Source of the DNA: Apiosordaria backusii
Lineage: Eukaryota; Ascomycota; Sordariomycetes; Sordariales; Lasiosphaeriaceae
DNA: 64,000 bases
NCBI GenBank assembly: GCA_030549205.1
Contig: JAUKTV010000018.1
Coordinates: 248,001 to 312,000 of the forward strand
Direction: 5' to 3'
Shown: positions 32,949-43,794 of the stretch, piece after piece
Position numbering within the stretch: the first letter of the stretch is position 1
Layout of the letters: every line of letters starts with the position of its first letter
Notes under the pieces: generated by a model
Database searches by the model: none
Told to the model about the DNA's origin: nothing
Seen by the model: only the letters and a program-made list of their open reading frames with translations
Program-made: the position numbers and the translations under genes

Positions 32949-34589
32949 ATGGCGGCAGAAGTGCAACCGTTGCCCCTGGTCAAGCTGCCTTCGGGCCCCA
33001 GTCCCGTAACTCCCGAGCAGCGGTACTGGAGATCCTTCAAAAACCAAAAATCGCATACATCGACGGCAACATGGCCCATCTCGCACATCAGCTTCCCCGC
33101 CGCGACAGGCGCCGTCTTGTCCAATTCCATGGTCGCCGCGACGAAGCTCAATGACCTATTCGCAGTAACCTCAGGTCCACGTGTGGACATCTTCTCGATA
33201 CGAAAGCGCGAGCTTCTCAAGACCATTGGCCGCTTCGACAGTGAGGCCCATTCCGGCGAGATCAGAGCTGATGGCAGGGTGCTGGTCGCAGGCGAGGACT
33301 CGGGCAAGATGCAGGTCTTTGATGTCGGCGGTGGCACGAGAGCCGTCATTCTCAAGACATGGCATATTCACAAGCAGCCCGTGTGGGTGACAAAGTGGTC
33401 GCCCACCGAGCTCACCACCCTCATGAGCTGCAGTGACGACAAAACAGTCCGGCTGTGGGATTTGCCATCAAACAACCCCAGCCACACCTTCACCGGCCAC
33501 TCAGATTACGTACGCAGCGGCGCTTTCATTCCGGGGGGGAACAGCAACTTGTTGGTCACCGGTTCCTACGACGAGACGGTTCGGGTGTGGGATGCTAGAA
33601 CCCCGGGCGGCTCTGTCTTCACCTTCAAGCACAAGGACCCAATCGAAGAAGTTCTTCCTCTCCCCGGAGGAACCACCCTTCTCGCTGCCTCCGGAAATGC
33701 CATCTCGGTTCTCGACCTTGTCGCCGCGAAGCCTTTGCGCCTTATCACAAACCACCAGAAGACTGTCACAAGCCTCTCATTGGCATCCAATGGCAAGCGC
33801 GTTGTTAGTGGCAGTTTGGATGGCCATGTCAAGGTCTTTGAAACTTCCAACTGGAACGTTGTGTTTGGGTCGAAATACCCCAGCCCTATCCTTTCCCTCT
33901 CAGTCATCGCCGCCGGCGCAGCTCAAGAAGATCGCCACCTCGCCGTGGGCATGCAATCCGGCGTGTTGGCCATCCGGACCAAATTGTCAGGGGCAGCCGC
34001 CGAGAAGGCTCGCGAGCGCGCAGCCATCGAAGCCGCCATTGGTACCTCTGCCCTCGACAAGATCGATGCCAAGAACCTCAAGCGCAAACGGGCAGCAGTC
34101 AGCAACAAAAATATGGACATGCTGGGCGAAAGCGTTGACGTTATCATCCCAACAACAGACACCGGATCCAAAAAGAAAAGGCTAAAGCCATGGCAGCGCA
34201 ACTACAAAGATGGGTTTTACGCAGCATGTCTTGATGAGGTTATCGACATGTCCGGGGCAGACGATCAGCCTCTTGTCGCGCTTACCGTTCTCGTTGCTTT
34301 GCGTCACCGGTCTGCCTTGCGTGAGGCCCTTGAGGGCCGCGCCGAGGTATCCATTATCCCACTCCTGAAGTGGGTGAGCAAATACATCGTCGATCCGCGG
34401 TACCTCAGCATCTGCGTAGATGTCTCCTTCCACTTGTACGACCTCTACAGCGAGCACGTCGGTGGAAGTTCCGAGCTGGCCGAGATGTTTCAGTCGTTGC
34501 TCGGCAAGGTGTCGAGCGCAGTTTCCAAGGCGCAAACGGCTATCGAAGTAGCAGGTATGCTGGAGACCTTGACGTTGGGGAACAACTAG
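32949..34589 (+). CDS. UTP15: U3 snoRNP protein Utp15
   Basis: Single exon, 546 residues, from the first in-frame ATG. Utp15 is a subunit of the t-UTP (UtpA) complex of the small-subunit processome; it works in the nucleolus in pre-18S rRNA processing and rDNA transcription. Residues about 40-330 hold WD40 repeats, with readable blades such as SCSDDKTVRLWDLPS, VTGSYDETVRVWDART and VSGSLDGHVKVFETSNW. Residues about 385-540 form the Utp15 C-terminal domain (RNYKDGFYAACLDEVID, RSALREALEGR). A basic stretch with KKKRLKPWQRN lies between them. Length is near yeast Utp15 (about 513). No introns. Confidence 0.94.
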   Translation: MAAEVQPLPLVKLPSGPSPVTPEQRYWRSFKNQKSHTSTATWPISHISFPAATGAVLSNSMVAATKLNDLFAVTSGPRVDIFSIRKRELLKTIGRFDSEAHSGEIRADGRVLVAGEDSGKMQVFDVGGGTRAVILKTWHIHKQPVWVTKWSPTELTTLMSCSDDKTVRLWDLPSNNPSHTFTGHSDYVRSGAFIPGGNSNLLVTGSYDETVRVWDARTPGGSVFTFKHKDPIEEVLPLPGGTTLLAASGNAISVLDLVAAKPLRLITNHQKTVTSLSLASNGKRVVSGSLDGHVKVFETSNWNVVFGSKYPSPILSLSVIAAGAAQEDRHLAVGMQSGVLAIRTKLSGAAAEKARERAAIEAAIGTSALDKIDAKNLKRKRAAVSNKNMDMLGESVDVIIPTTDTGSKKKRLKPWQRNYKDGFYAACLDEVIDMSGADDQPLVALTVLVALRHRSALREALEGRAEVSIIPLLKWVSKYIVDPRYLSICVDVSFHLYDLYSEHVGGSSELAEMFQSLLGKVSSAVSKAQTAIEVAGMLETLTLGNN

Positions 34590-35935
34590 GCGGCAGTAAT
34601 GAAGGGTCAATCGTTGTATTTCTTAAATCTTGTCTGATCTTTGTTGCATTGCGTCGGAGTTTTTTGTTGTTTTACTTGACTGAAAGGGACAGGGAGGGTA
34701 AAAGCTACTGCTCATGCTATTACTTGACTGTGTTGTCTTTACATAGAGAGATGCCTACACTCAGATGTGCTGGAACAGCGCAACGGGAATCAATATTTTT
34801 TTGGATGGCTTTACCCTGAGGTACTTGGACTCTCTCAGTGGCGTTTCAAGGCGACTGAGGGGCGGCCATATTTCAACGCCCTGCTGTTTTTACTTGTCAT
34901 GTCGTGTCATGACGAGATTCTTTTCGAACAGTCAAAGTAGATGGCGGTACTTCCTTATGATTTTATGCACCTCCTCACAGAATTGGGGTGCCTTCAAGCC
35001 ACCCCCCAAGTGAATCACCTTCCCCAATCACCTCTCCCCCGTCAGACCGGGTACGTCACCGGATCTTGGTGTGAGCCAATAAGTACCAGCAGGGCTCTGC
35101 ATATACCTACCAAGTTCATATAACTGGTTCAGGGCTGACGGGGAGCTCGTATCCACGGTACCCAATGTAGTCGTGATGACAATGGCTTGAACCAACCGGA
35201 CAGAATTAGAAACCAAAAAAGGCGTTGAAAGTAAAGCCTACACTAGCTACCTATACGAGTAGAGGCTAACGAAAACTTACAGAAAGCTTATATCCAGTGG
35301 CTCAACCGTCCTGCAATGTCTCTTGCCCTCGATTTTCTCTCCCAACAAAAAACCTCAATCCCTCACCCCTCCATATTGTTGTCCTGGATCTTGGTCCCTC
35401 ACCTTTCTTTGCTCGGCTGCTCATTCAAACGAGGTAGTAAATTCATATCATCAAGACAAAGCAAGTGAAACGATTGCTAACCAAGATACGGTACAGCATA
35501 CAATGAACAAATGTTACCTTCACCATCTCTTCAACGCCACTACAAGTGGCAACAGAACTCCCTGGCTTCACACACCTCCACCAATAGTAAGACACAATCA
35601 AACATATTGGAATACCAACGGTGATGGCAAATATGATCAAAAAAGTCTCATTTACGCCCCCAAGTCTTTCATCATATCCCTTCCACAAACCATGTACCTA
35701 CTACCTACCTAACCCTACCTAATCCCCCAAAAACCAAAAAGGTAAAATCCACCGCTGTATATAAGGTATCTGACAGAAATAGAACACCCCTTTGTCTCCC
35801 AAACCATGTCATAGCACAAACTACCCATCCGTTTGCTGTCGGTCGTATACGCAAAGCAAATTCCTCACAAAGAAGCCCAAACCAAGGGAAAGAACATGGA
35901 AAATCACGGCATATCATACAAAGCTCCTTAGAAGA
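34590..35935. other. convergent 3' region between UTP15 and the C2-domain gene
   Basis: 1.35 kb of spacer. It contains TACCTA-type runs near 35696-35721. One minus-strand open frame at 35443-35688 codes a strongly hydrophobic helix but has no ATG in frame; it is discussed as a finding and not called as a gene. Confidence 0.5.
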
Positions 35936-38900
35936 TCACCACTGCCCCTGGTGCGCCGCATACCCCTGATGCCGCCTCGACGACCTCCCCGTCCCGATAT
36001 CTATCTGCCTCAGCTCCTCTTCTAGGCTCAACTCCCTCCCGCCGCCGCCACCACCACCACCGCCATACCCATCATGTTGATGACGAAAACCCCCATCGTA
36101 GTGGTCATAGTCGTCCATATTACCTCGCCTAGCAGCACTGCTGCTGTGTAACTGCAACGCTCCGCTCATATTATTATTATACCCCTGGGAAGGGGGCAAA
36201 GCTAAGGGGATTTTGGCCGGAGGAGGCGGTCCGTTTCTTCCACCACCGCTTTGCTGCATGGATGGGTGATAATTCTCCCCAGCACCATAGTCAAAAGTCG
36301 ACGCTCTTGGTATGTGTCGTGGAGGGTTAAAATTGTCTTGGTGAGCAGGTAGAGGAGCAAGGGGCTGCGAGTCCAATCCGACGTTGCTATTCCTCCTCCC
36401 TGGGCCAGGGCCGTTGGCGCCAGACATGACTGGTTCAGATGGTGAGAAACCAGAGATCGACATGCGATGGGGAGGCTTCTTTTGAAGGCGATTGCGGCCT
36501 CTAGACACGGGTGGGGATGAAGTGACGGAGTCGAAGGCGTCGGGTGCGACGTAACTTGGTGGACGTGGCGCGGCGGCGATGCGTAGAGGGCGGCGGCCGG
36601 TTGAGGACACTGGTTGTGGCTGTGGGCCACCTGGGGAAGGGCGAGCAGCTGGAGTCGCCGGGGCCGATTTCTTCGGTTCGGGCTCCGGCGCCCATGTGTC
36701 CATCGGTAAATGGTCAGAGGGGTCAACTTCGCGACCATCGTGCGTGATGATCTTGCCAGTGGCCGCATCGTAATCTGGCAGGGCGGCGGTCGGGTCATGC
36801 ATGGCGGCAGCTGCGGCAGTGGGGTTAAGGACCTCATAACTGTCTGGGCCGAACGGAACGCTAGACATTGCACGACTATCAGAGGATGGCGGTCTTGGGC
36901 TTACTGATTTGCGACGAATGGTGTGTTGTTGCTGGGGCGGGTTGGGACTAGGGTCACGAACAGGTGGGTTGGGCGAATATGCCCGAGACTTGATCACTAC
37001 GTTGACACTGGATGTCGATGGCCCTGCTGTGTAAGTAACGGGGCTCCTGCCATGGGCAGGCGGTTGGGCGTTGTAACTCGCCGGCGAACCATCATGGTCA
37101 TATCTCCGAGCAACGTCCATAGTTCGGCCCCTTGGGGGCGTCTCCATTTGTGTTGGTGGGTTGTACCGTCGCTGACGACCGCTGTCTTCGTTGACACGCA
37201 CCACAATCTCTTGCGATATGTTCGGATCAATTCCGGGAATCAATGCAGCAGGCACTGGAGCAGCAGAGTAGGTATTAGACCCGTTGTCGGGCTCATCTCG
37301 CCATGGCAGTGCTCTCTGATTCTGCTGTGAATCATAAGACGGCAAGTTGGGCTCGGAATGCCGGCCATAATTGGATGACGACGAGTAGTCTGACGGTTCC
37401 CGCCTTGACAAGTCGGTTGAAGACATCACATAGCTATTGGAACTTTGGTATCCCGACTGGTCCTGCATTCCGGGCGAAGTTGAATATCGCTGGTCTTGCA
37501 CCCCAGGAGAAGTCGAGTATCGTTGGTCTTGCAGTCCCGGTGAAGTCGAGTATCGTTGGTCCTGCACCCCAGGAGAAGTTGAATATCGTTGGTCTTGCAT
37601 TCCGGGGGAGGTGGAGTACTGTTGATCCTGCATGACATTGCTTCCTCTTCTCCCTGCGATATTCAATGGGGCAGGGCTGGTGTTTTCAAAGTCCAGGTCA
37701 TACTGTGCTTGAGATTGGCCCGGGGGCGCCCGACCCATGCTTCTTCTGTACGAGTTAGAAGACTCGGGGGACTCGGGGACATCTTCTACGGTGGCCTGCA
37801 TGCCTCTGTGCGACTGGTCGTACCCGTTTGAGTCATACGAGTAGTGCCTAGGGGGAGGGGGTTGCTCCAGAGCCTGGTATTGCGAGCCGGGAAGAGCGGC
37901 CGGCGCCGAGTCGGCCGCCTTATATGTGGGACGCCCAGGATAGCTCGAAGGCGAAGCAGAGGCACGGTGGGCCTCGTTTCTCAACACATCTTGCCTCATC
38001 GTCGGCGGGGTCCCTTGGTACCCTGTATTGGCGGCAGAGTTGAGGCTAGGCCTGGAGCGATGCGCAGGAGGCGGAGGGGGTCTATCATCACTGAAATCAT
38101 TGAAATTCTCCTGCGACGGTGCTCCATATGGGTCGTTGGGTCTAGCGTCATAGCGGTCGTATGTCGGTTGCTGTTGTGCAGAATATCTGTCCACTCTTTC
38201 GGGCGTCTGATACTGCTGAGGGGGCGGTGGCTCCCGTCGGCGATCTGCACTGCGCTCTCGACGAGGGTAGTGATCCGGTGGTGGTTGCTGCTGTTGATAG
38301 CGCGATGACTGCGACCCGTACTCAACTTGCTGCAGAGGTGACTGAGATGGGACGTATGAGGGCACAGGATTTGGCTGAGGGCGAGGTGGTATCTCTATCG
38401 GCTCTGGCGCAGGCGCAGGTGCAGGTGATGGCTTTGACACCGGTGCTGGAGACGGCGTTTTCCCAGTGACTGGATCGGAAGGTAGGGGCCGACGTTTAGG
38501 CATGGCCCTGGGTCCCGTAGCAGCCATTGGCGCTGTCTCGGGCTGCTGCTCAAGCTCTCCTGTAGGTTGTTGATTTCTTGATTTGGTTGCTGACTTTTCA
38601 GGTTTGGGCTGGTTGTCGTAGTATGTAAGCTCAAGACGGAGCTCGCCGGCGTATTTACCCCTGCATTGAAGCTGGTGCCATTGATCACTCTGCCCACCCC
38701 CATCGACGATGATATCGCGCAGGTCTATCCATGCCTCTCCTATAAGTTCGGTCTTCTTGTCGTCGTTGAATACAGACACTTTTAGCTGAAAGTAGTCTGG
38801 TGAGTCGTGAACCGTGAATCTGAGTTCTTGATCCCTGTGTGTGATGATATAGCCTGGTTAGTCTGGTCCACCATCCCACCTAGCCTTGTGTTGCTGTCAC

Positions 38901-39146
38901 ACGAAAGATAGGGACATACCACTTGGGAGTTTGACCGCCTCGAATGTCAGTGTTGGTCTTCTTTGCTTCCTTTCCCAGGCGCGCAGCGCAATAAGGATCT
39001 TGCTTTCCAATCGTCTTGCGATTCGGTAGGTTTTTGGCACGGTCCACCACCAAAACAAGAGTACCGATCTCTGGTCCATCAGCACTCATGTCCGAGAAGA
39101 TGCCCGCCGTATGGGCCATCTGCAGGGTTTTTGTTCTGGTGGACAT
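35936..39146 (-). CDS. C2-domain protein with long Pro/Ser-rich tail (Inn1/Fic1-like)
   Basis: Two exons, 39146-38920 and 38834-35936, give 1041 residues; the 85-nt intron joins PKW to DQELRFTV. A C2 domain fills about residues 25-140: GTLVLVVDRAKNLPNRK, KQDPYCAARLG, ...QTPKWDQELRFTVHD, ...LIGEAWIDLRDII and GELRLELTYYD. C2 domains bind phospholipid, often with calcium. The remaining 900 residues are disordered and Pro/Ser/Tyr/Gln-rich with many Pro-rich SH3-type sites. This order, one N-terminal C2 followed by a Pro-rich tail, is that of Inn1 of budding yeast and Fic1 of fission yeast, which link membrane to the contractile ring in septation; filamentous homologues are usually only named C2-domain proteins. 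Five 33-nt repeats lie inside (37469-37633). Confidence 0.82.
37469..37633 (-). repeat. five 33-nt units coding an 11-residue repeat (xQDQRYSTSPG)
   Basis: The unit starts repeat every 33 nt over 165 nt in the C2-protein gene. Residue 1 varies (M, V, L) while QDQRYSTSPG is nearly fixed. The DNA copies differ at some third positions, so the repeat is older than the ATPQR repeat of the MIZ gene. Each unit offers a Ser-Pro phosphorylation site. Confidence 0.9.
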
Positions 39147-40316
39147 TTCGCCCTTGTTTTTTCGCTGTCCTCTGGTCGTCGGCGGATAGAAAAGCGAGAA
39201 AGTGTTATCCGATCAAAAGAAGCGATCGGGATTTGTTTACTCGAGCGGGCTTGGCCCAGCGGTTGTTGGTCTTTGTTTGGGGGGGGGGGGGGGGCTAACG
39301 TGCGGTCCGAGGTTGGTGCCCCGCTGACAACGAGTGTCCGATGCTTGCCTTCAGGGTTGTGTCAAAAAACAAAAGAGAGAAACACCTCAAAAAGTCAGGC
39401 TGAATAGCTAGGCCACGACCCAGAGCACCCGAACGAAGGGAAGTTGGGAAAGAAGGAGCAAGTGCAAAAGAAAAAGAAAGCACCTCGATGAGAGTGGGAA
39501 AGCAAGCACAGGCGCAAGCACAAGCATCCGCACGGCAGTGGTGCCCCCCAAGCAACCGCTAGCTTGGGTTAGATCGCGCGTCTCTGCGGTGGTTGGGTGG
39601 ATTCCAAGTTGGGGGATTACGTGCATTTCCACTGGATTTGGGGTGGCTGGTGTTCCGATACCCGCGTTACCGCGCAAATCCGCGAGGCTGGGCTGAGCCC
39701 GGAACAGGGGTTTAAAGCTGTTTTCTGATCGACCTTGCATTCGCAGCAGCACTTTGCGGATGCCTGATCTGAATCCTCTCTTCTGATCTGCACCAGCCTC
39801 TTCTCCTTCTGCATCCCAAGATAAAGAGATTTAACTGCACTTGAAACGCAATTTCCCTTTGTATTGTTTGTTTGGTTCTGTGGCTTGCAGCGTGTCGCGA
39901 CTCGTAATCCCGTCTGCTGTCTTGACCTTGGTGGGCAGAACCCCCAAGCCACCCTCAGTTGACGTCTTCACCCCACCTTTGACGTTGCTTCCACCAAGAA
40001 TCCACGATCTTCCCGAAACCGAAAACCCCACAACTGGAGAAATCTCAGGAACCGGATTTTAGCTGTTGTTGTTTTCTCTTTTTGGGGTTACCACAGCATC
40101 ATTCTCGCATGATTAGATACGTAGGTATAGGTCACATGAGCTATTTCTTTTCCATTTCTTCAGGTATATAAGGTACCTGGGTAGGTTATATTTGATGACT
40201 GTTGTGCTAGTTCTGCTTGTGTGCTATAATAGTTACAAAGGAGGTATGGAGTAGATCCCGAGGTTGAGTTATGGTTTTCTGATGTTAGATAATTTCCCGC
40301 TTCCCACGTGTTGTGT
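39147..40316. other. promoter side of the C2 gene and 3' side of the Con-6 gene
   Basis: 1.17 kb without a recognised gene. A run of 16 G (39279-39294) lies 133 nt upstream of the C2-gene start. The region 39780-40060 is C/T-rich on the plus strand. Confidence 0.55.
39279..39294. repeat. G16 homopolymer in the C2-gene promoter
   Basis: Sixteen successive G on the plus strand (C on the coding strand of the C2 gene). Such a run can form G-quadruplex or be an assembly weak spot; its exact length may be uncertain. Confidence 0.8.
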
Positions 40317-40690
40317 TTACATGTTGTTGAGACGCTCCTCGGCAGACCTCTTGGCCTCATCAGAGACATTAGGGTTCTTCATGGTTCTGTTCCGTCATAC
40401 CACCGTTAGCCACCGTGTTTCGGATGACGTGCAATCGGAAGCAACAGATCACTTACGCCTTGAGACCGCCAGCAACGTTGCCTGGGTTCTTGTCCTTGGT
40501 ATCGCTAGCCTTGGGAACTACAGATGTCATTAGCCAGAGCCATTTGCTGGTCATGAAGAGCACACGCACCATCACCACCGTTGAACTCATTATCGAGAAT
40601 TCTCTGGGAGTTCTCCTTGGATTCCTTGGAGGTGTTGGGGTTGTTCAAGTTGGCCTTGTGGCCGCCGGCGATCTGAGCATCAGTAGGCAT
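40317..40690 (-). CDS. Con-6 family conidiation protein with two repeats
   Basis: Three small exons, 40690-40570, 40517-40457 and 40386-40317, give 83 residues; the introns are 52 and 67 nt. Two Con-6 repeats are clear: GGHKANLNNPNTSKESKENSQRILDNEF is split here as residues 9-18 and 19-36, and GGLKATMKNPNVSDEAKRSAEER as residues 56-65 and 66-78. Each has the G-G-x-K-A-x-x-x-N-P-N-x-S-x-x-[AS]-K pattern. The protein is small, hydrophilic and probably unfolded. In Neurospora, con-6 is induced in conidiation and the product is found in conidia; related genes respond to stress. It is not the con-6 locus for certain, since fungi carry several members. Divergent from the TMEM234-like gene across 1.77 kb. 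Confidence 0.88.
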
Positions 40691-42457
40691 CTTGAACTTT
40701 GGGATTTTTCTGTGACAGCTTATTGTTTTGTGTGAGAGTGATGAGGATCAGCCTCCGAAGAGTGGGATTTTCGGTGATTTATAAACCAACTTTACCCTAC
40801 TGGCGATTTGATGTAGTCTACTCCCTCAATCGGTAGGCAGCATGGCCTGTCGGTTAGAACGAAACCGGTGCTCTCGATGGCACGCTCGCCTCTCTTGATG
40901 TGATTTTCCTCGATCGCGGGTGAAGAGTCGAGGCTTGGAGAAAGAGATGGTCGCGATCATTGACATCATGGTCCAAGTCCGAACACCATCCTGAAGTTTA
41001 GCAGGCACTTTGGCTTCATGTCAACCAGACCCTTGCAAATGTGTACATACATAGTCGGGCTAAGAAGGATCGCTTCAGGGGGACAGATCTTAGATCGGAG
41101 TGCAAGGGAAACCCACAGATCTACAAATCCACATCGATCACTAGATCGCCAGAAAAGTTCCCGAACCTCAAACCGTCTTGCATCAAATCGACGGTTTTAA
41201 CCGAAGAACATGAGTTGTGCCACCCACGGCATGTCTTCTTCAACAGAATGGCGGATCACTCAGGTAAACCGCTGCTGAGACTTGAAGCATATTGAAGTTG
41301 GAAATATCCTCAGCTGCATCATCGGGATCAGGGTGTTGTTGCCAAGACGGAATATTAACAGACTGTGATATAGGGGCAGGGCATGCGCTTAATAGCCGAT
41401 GCCCTGGTTCCCAATCTTGCATCATGTTAGCGATCAATGATCTTCTCAGCCAATGTCCCATTGTGTCGGGTGCAGCGGAGCTGACTGCGCGTGAGGCAAC
41501 GAATGGGAAGAGATGGAGAGAATTCAGGTCACCAACTCCAATGATACCAGTGGTGATGCGCCAGTGTGATGAGGAACTTTCTTCAGCCCTACAACAGCTC
41601 CACTGGCAGATGGGGAAGACTAGGAACTTGGCGTTACGTCAATAGCGTCTCCTCTCAACTTCACCGCAACGTCTCGTTGATCAATTTCTCATCACTGATG
41701 TATCTGTCTCCTTAATTGAGGGATAAGATCTCAGCTTTCAGCATTCATGAGAAGAGAAGAGACTCGGACGTCGCCGACGGTGAAGCATGCCAAACGTGAC
41801 TCGTGCAAAAGGTGCGTCGAATAGAGACGCACTGCAACATCGCGAGGCTTCGGGCCGAATGTTCAGGTTTAAAGATGTTGTCGATCTTTACAACTTTCTG
41901 CGTCGGTATTGAATAAGGAATTCTTTCAATGCTGAAGTTGAAGTAAAAGGTAAAAACATCTGGGTATCTCGAAGTCAAAAGAACATCTTCAATAAGAAAA
42001 GTTGACATCGGACAATAAAACCACGCTAGCACCAATTTAGACACCTCCAGAGTTTAGCGCCTCTGCTTATCGATAACAAAACCAAGCCACATTCCCACGT
42101 CAACGGGCGCGGCGCAACTTTCCCGTTGCAGAGGTTCCCCCGTTTGGTCACCACTTGTCCACAAGGCTGAGAGCCGATTATCGATTTTCTCGTCCACACT
42201 TGCCCACTGATTTATTTGTGTCGTGCATATTTCAGCTCCAGACTGTCGGGTCTCCGCCTGGCCCCTCTTTCTTGTCCCTTTGTATCTCTTTTCACCGTTG
42301 GCTTCTAGGAGGCCGTCCGGGGTAACTGGCTGATTCCCCACGTGCTCTCAAGTTTCAACATCACATCATCGCTTCAACCTATCCCTATCAACGCCAAACC
42401 AAACCCATTCCAAAAATACCACCCACGTGGCAGCGGTGGCAATTGGGTTTTTGAGTT
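40691..42457. promoter_or_regulatory. divergent intergenic region, Con-6 and TMEM234-like genes
   Basis: 1.77 kb that must hold both promoters. I find no coding exon with family features. The length is larger than for other divergent pairs here, as might be expected for a developmentally controlled gene such as a Con-6 member, though no specific site (for example a BrlA-like site) was convincingly seen. Confidence 0.45.
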
Positions 42458-43059
42458 ATGGCTGCCTCAGACATCATCTCTGACCCAGCAGTTCCAGTTG
42501 ACCCGAAACCGCCCGTGGTCAACTACATTCTTTCCTTTCTGCTGGTAGGGATAGCATGGGGGCTAACGACACCCTTCATCCGCGCCGCGGCCCGATCCCA
42601 CTGTCCCCCACCCCACCCGCTGCTTGAGTCACCCTCTGTGCAGTCGAGCGTTGTCAAGCGGAAGGTGCTCGGGGCTTTTTTTGCGGTGGTGTACCTGTTG
42701 AGGAACCCGAGATATGCAGTGCCGCTGGTGCTGAACTTGACGGGGAGCGTGTGGTTCTTCTTATTGATTGGGAAGGCCGGTATGTATCACCTCTGATGAA
42801 AGGGGGTAGATGGGTGATGCTAATAGGCAGTGACAGAACTGAGCTTGACGGTGCCGATTGTGAATACTTGTGCGTTTTTGTTTACAGTACTGGGCGAGTG
42901 GTGGGTTGAGGGGAAGGTTATTAGTCGAGGTGAGCCTTTCTGTTGCTTGATTGGACTTGGTTGTGTCTAATAGCTAACTTGTATACATCAGATACCTTGA
43001 TTGGCATGTTTTTATCTGTTGGGGGAATAGCATTGTGTGTGCAAAGCAAGAATGTTTAG
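42458..43059 (+). CDS. TMEM234-like small multispan membrane protein (UPF0546)
   Basis: Three exons, 42458-42779, 42837-42929 and 42992-43059, give 160 residues. An alternative acceptor 6 nt earlier (exon 2 from 42831) gives 162 and stays in frame. Four hydrophobic segments are visible: YILSFLLVGIAWGLTTPFI, about residues 75-105 (VPLVLNLTGSVWFFLLIG), LSLTVPIVNTCAFLFTVLGEWW and LIGMFLSVGGIALCV. The WGxTxPFIRxA block, the GSVWF...LSLTVPI...N block and the C-terminal GIALCVQ match the TMEM234 family, which is related to the small drug/metabolite transporter fold. Transport substrate is unknown in the family. Confidence 0.85.
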
Positions 43060-43794
43060 ACCTGTCCATGCCTGTTTATGCAAATGCAATATACCGCAGG
43101 TTTTAGATGGGAATCATGTTAGAGCTACACAATTCAATATTGTCTTGCATTCAACTATTTGCACTCCCTACACTGCTCCTGGCAGTTCGTAGTCTTCCCC
43201 TTTTTGGTATCCTTTTGACGTCCCCTGAAATAATGCTGTGCGTACCTATGCACGTATAACCCGCCCAAAGCACCGACAAGGGCATTCTGTACCAGACAGG
43301 TCCCTAAGCCGACACCAAGACATTCAACAAATATGTACAGTTGAACTTTTTAATAACCAATAGAAAACCACAAAAGAAATGACAAAAGTGCAGAATGATG
43401 AACCGAAAACCATGTATCCCTGCGTGTACTGACCCGGGGTATCTTTAATATCCCTTGCTCTAAAAACCCCGAGCAAAATTCCCCAAAATATTGCTGCCAA
43501 ATGGAGAAAAAAGAAGATGTCAGGGGGTAAAAGTCCGTTCCCCCATGATGCAAAGAAGTGAAGAAGAGAGGAGAAAATTATTTTTGTTGCTGATGACTGG
43601 TATCGTTTTGTTGTTGCCCCTTTCCCATCTCTCCGTCGGGAAAAGGGGTCTGAGGGGTATCGATGTGTGTAAACATTACGTCTTTTCTCGATCGTGATCG
43701 TGCGGTTCGTAACCATATCGTTGAAGCATGGTAAAAAATAAATCGGCCGTGAACCGTTGATCAGGTCGTCGTCGTGACAGTCGTGAAATAGGAA
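43060..43794. other. convergent 3' region
   Basis: Spacer between two genes that end toward each other. A minus-strand open frame (43324-43716) is hydrophobic at its end, but its AT-rich codons and position in the 3' region of the next gene argue against coding. Confidence 0.55.

Noticed and set aside
43324..43716. 130-codon minus-strand frame with two hydrophobic segments
   Set aside because: It starts 80 nt after the stop of the four-exon gene and uses AT-rich codons throughout, as expected of a 3' untranslated region; there is no family similarity.
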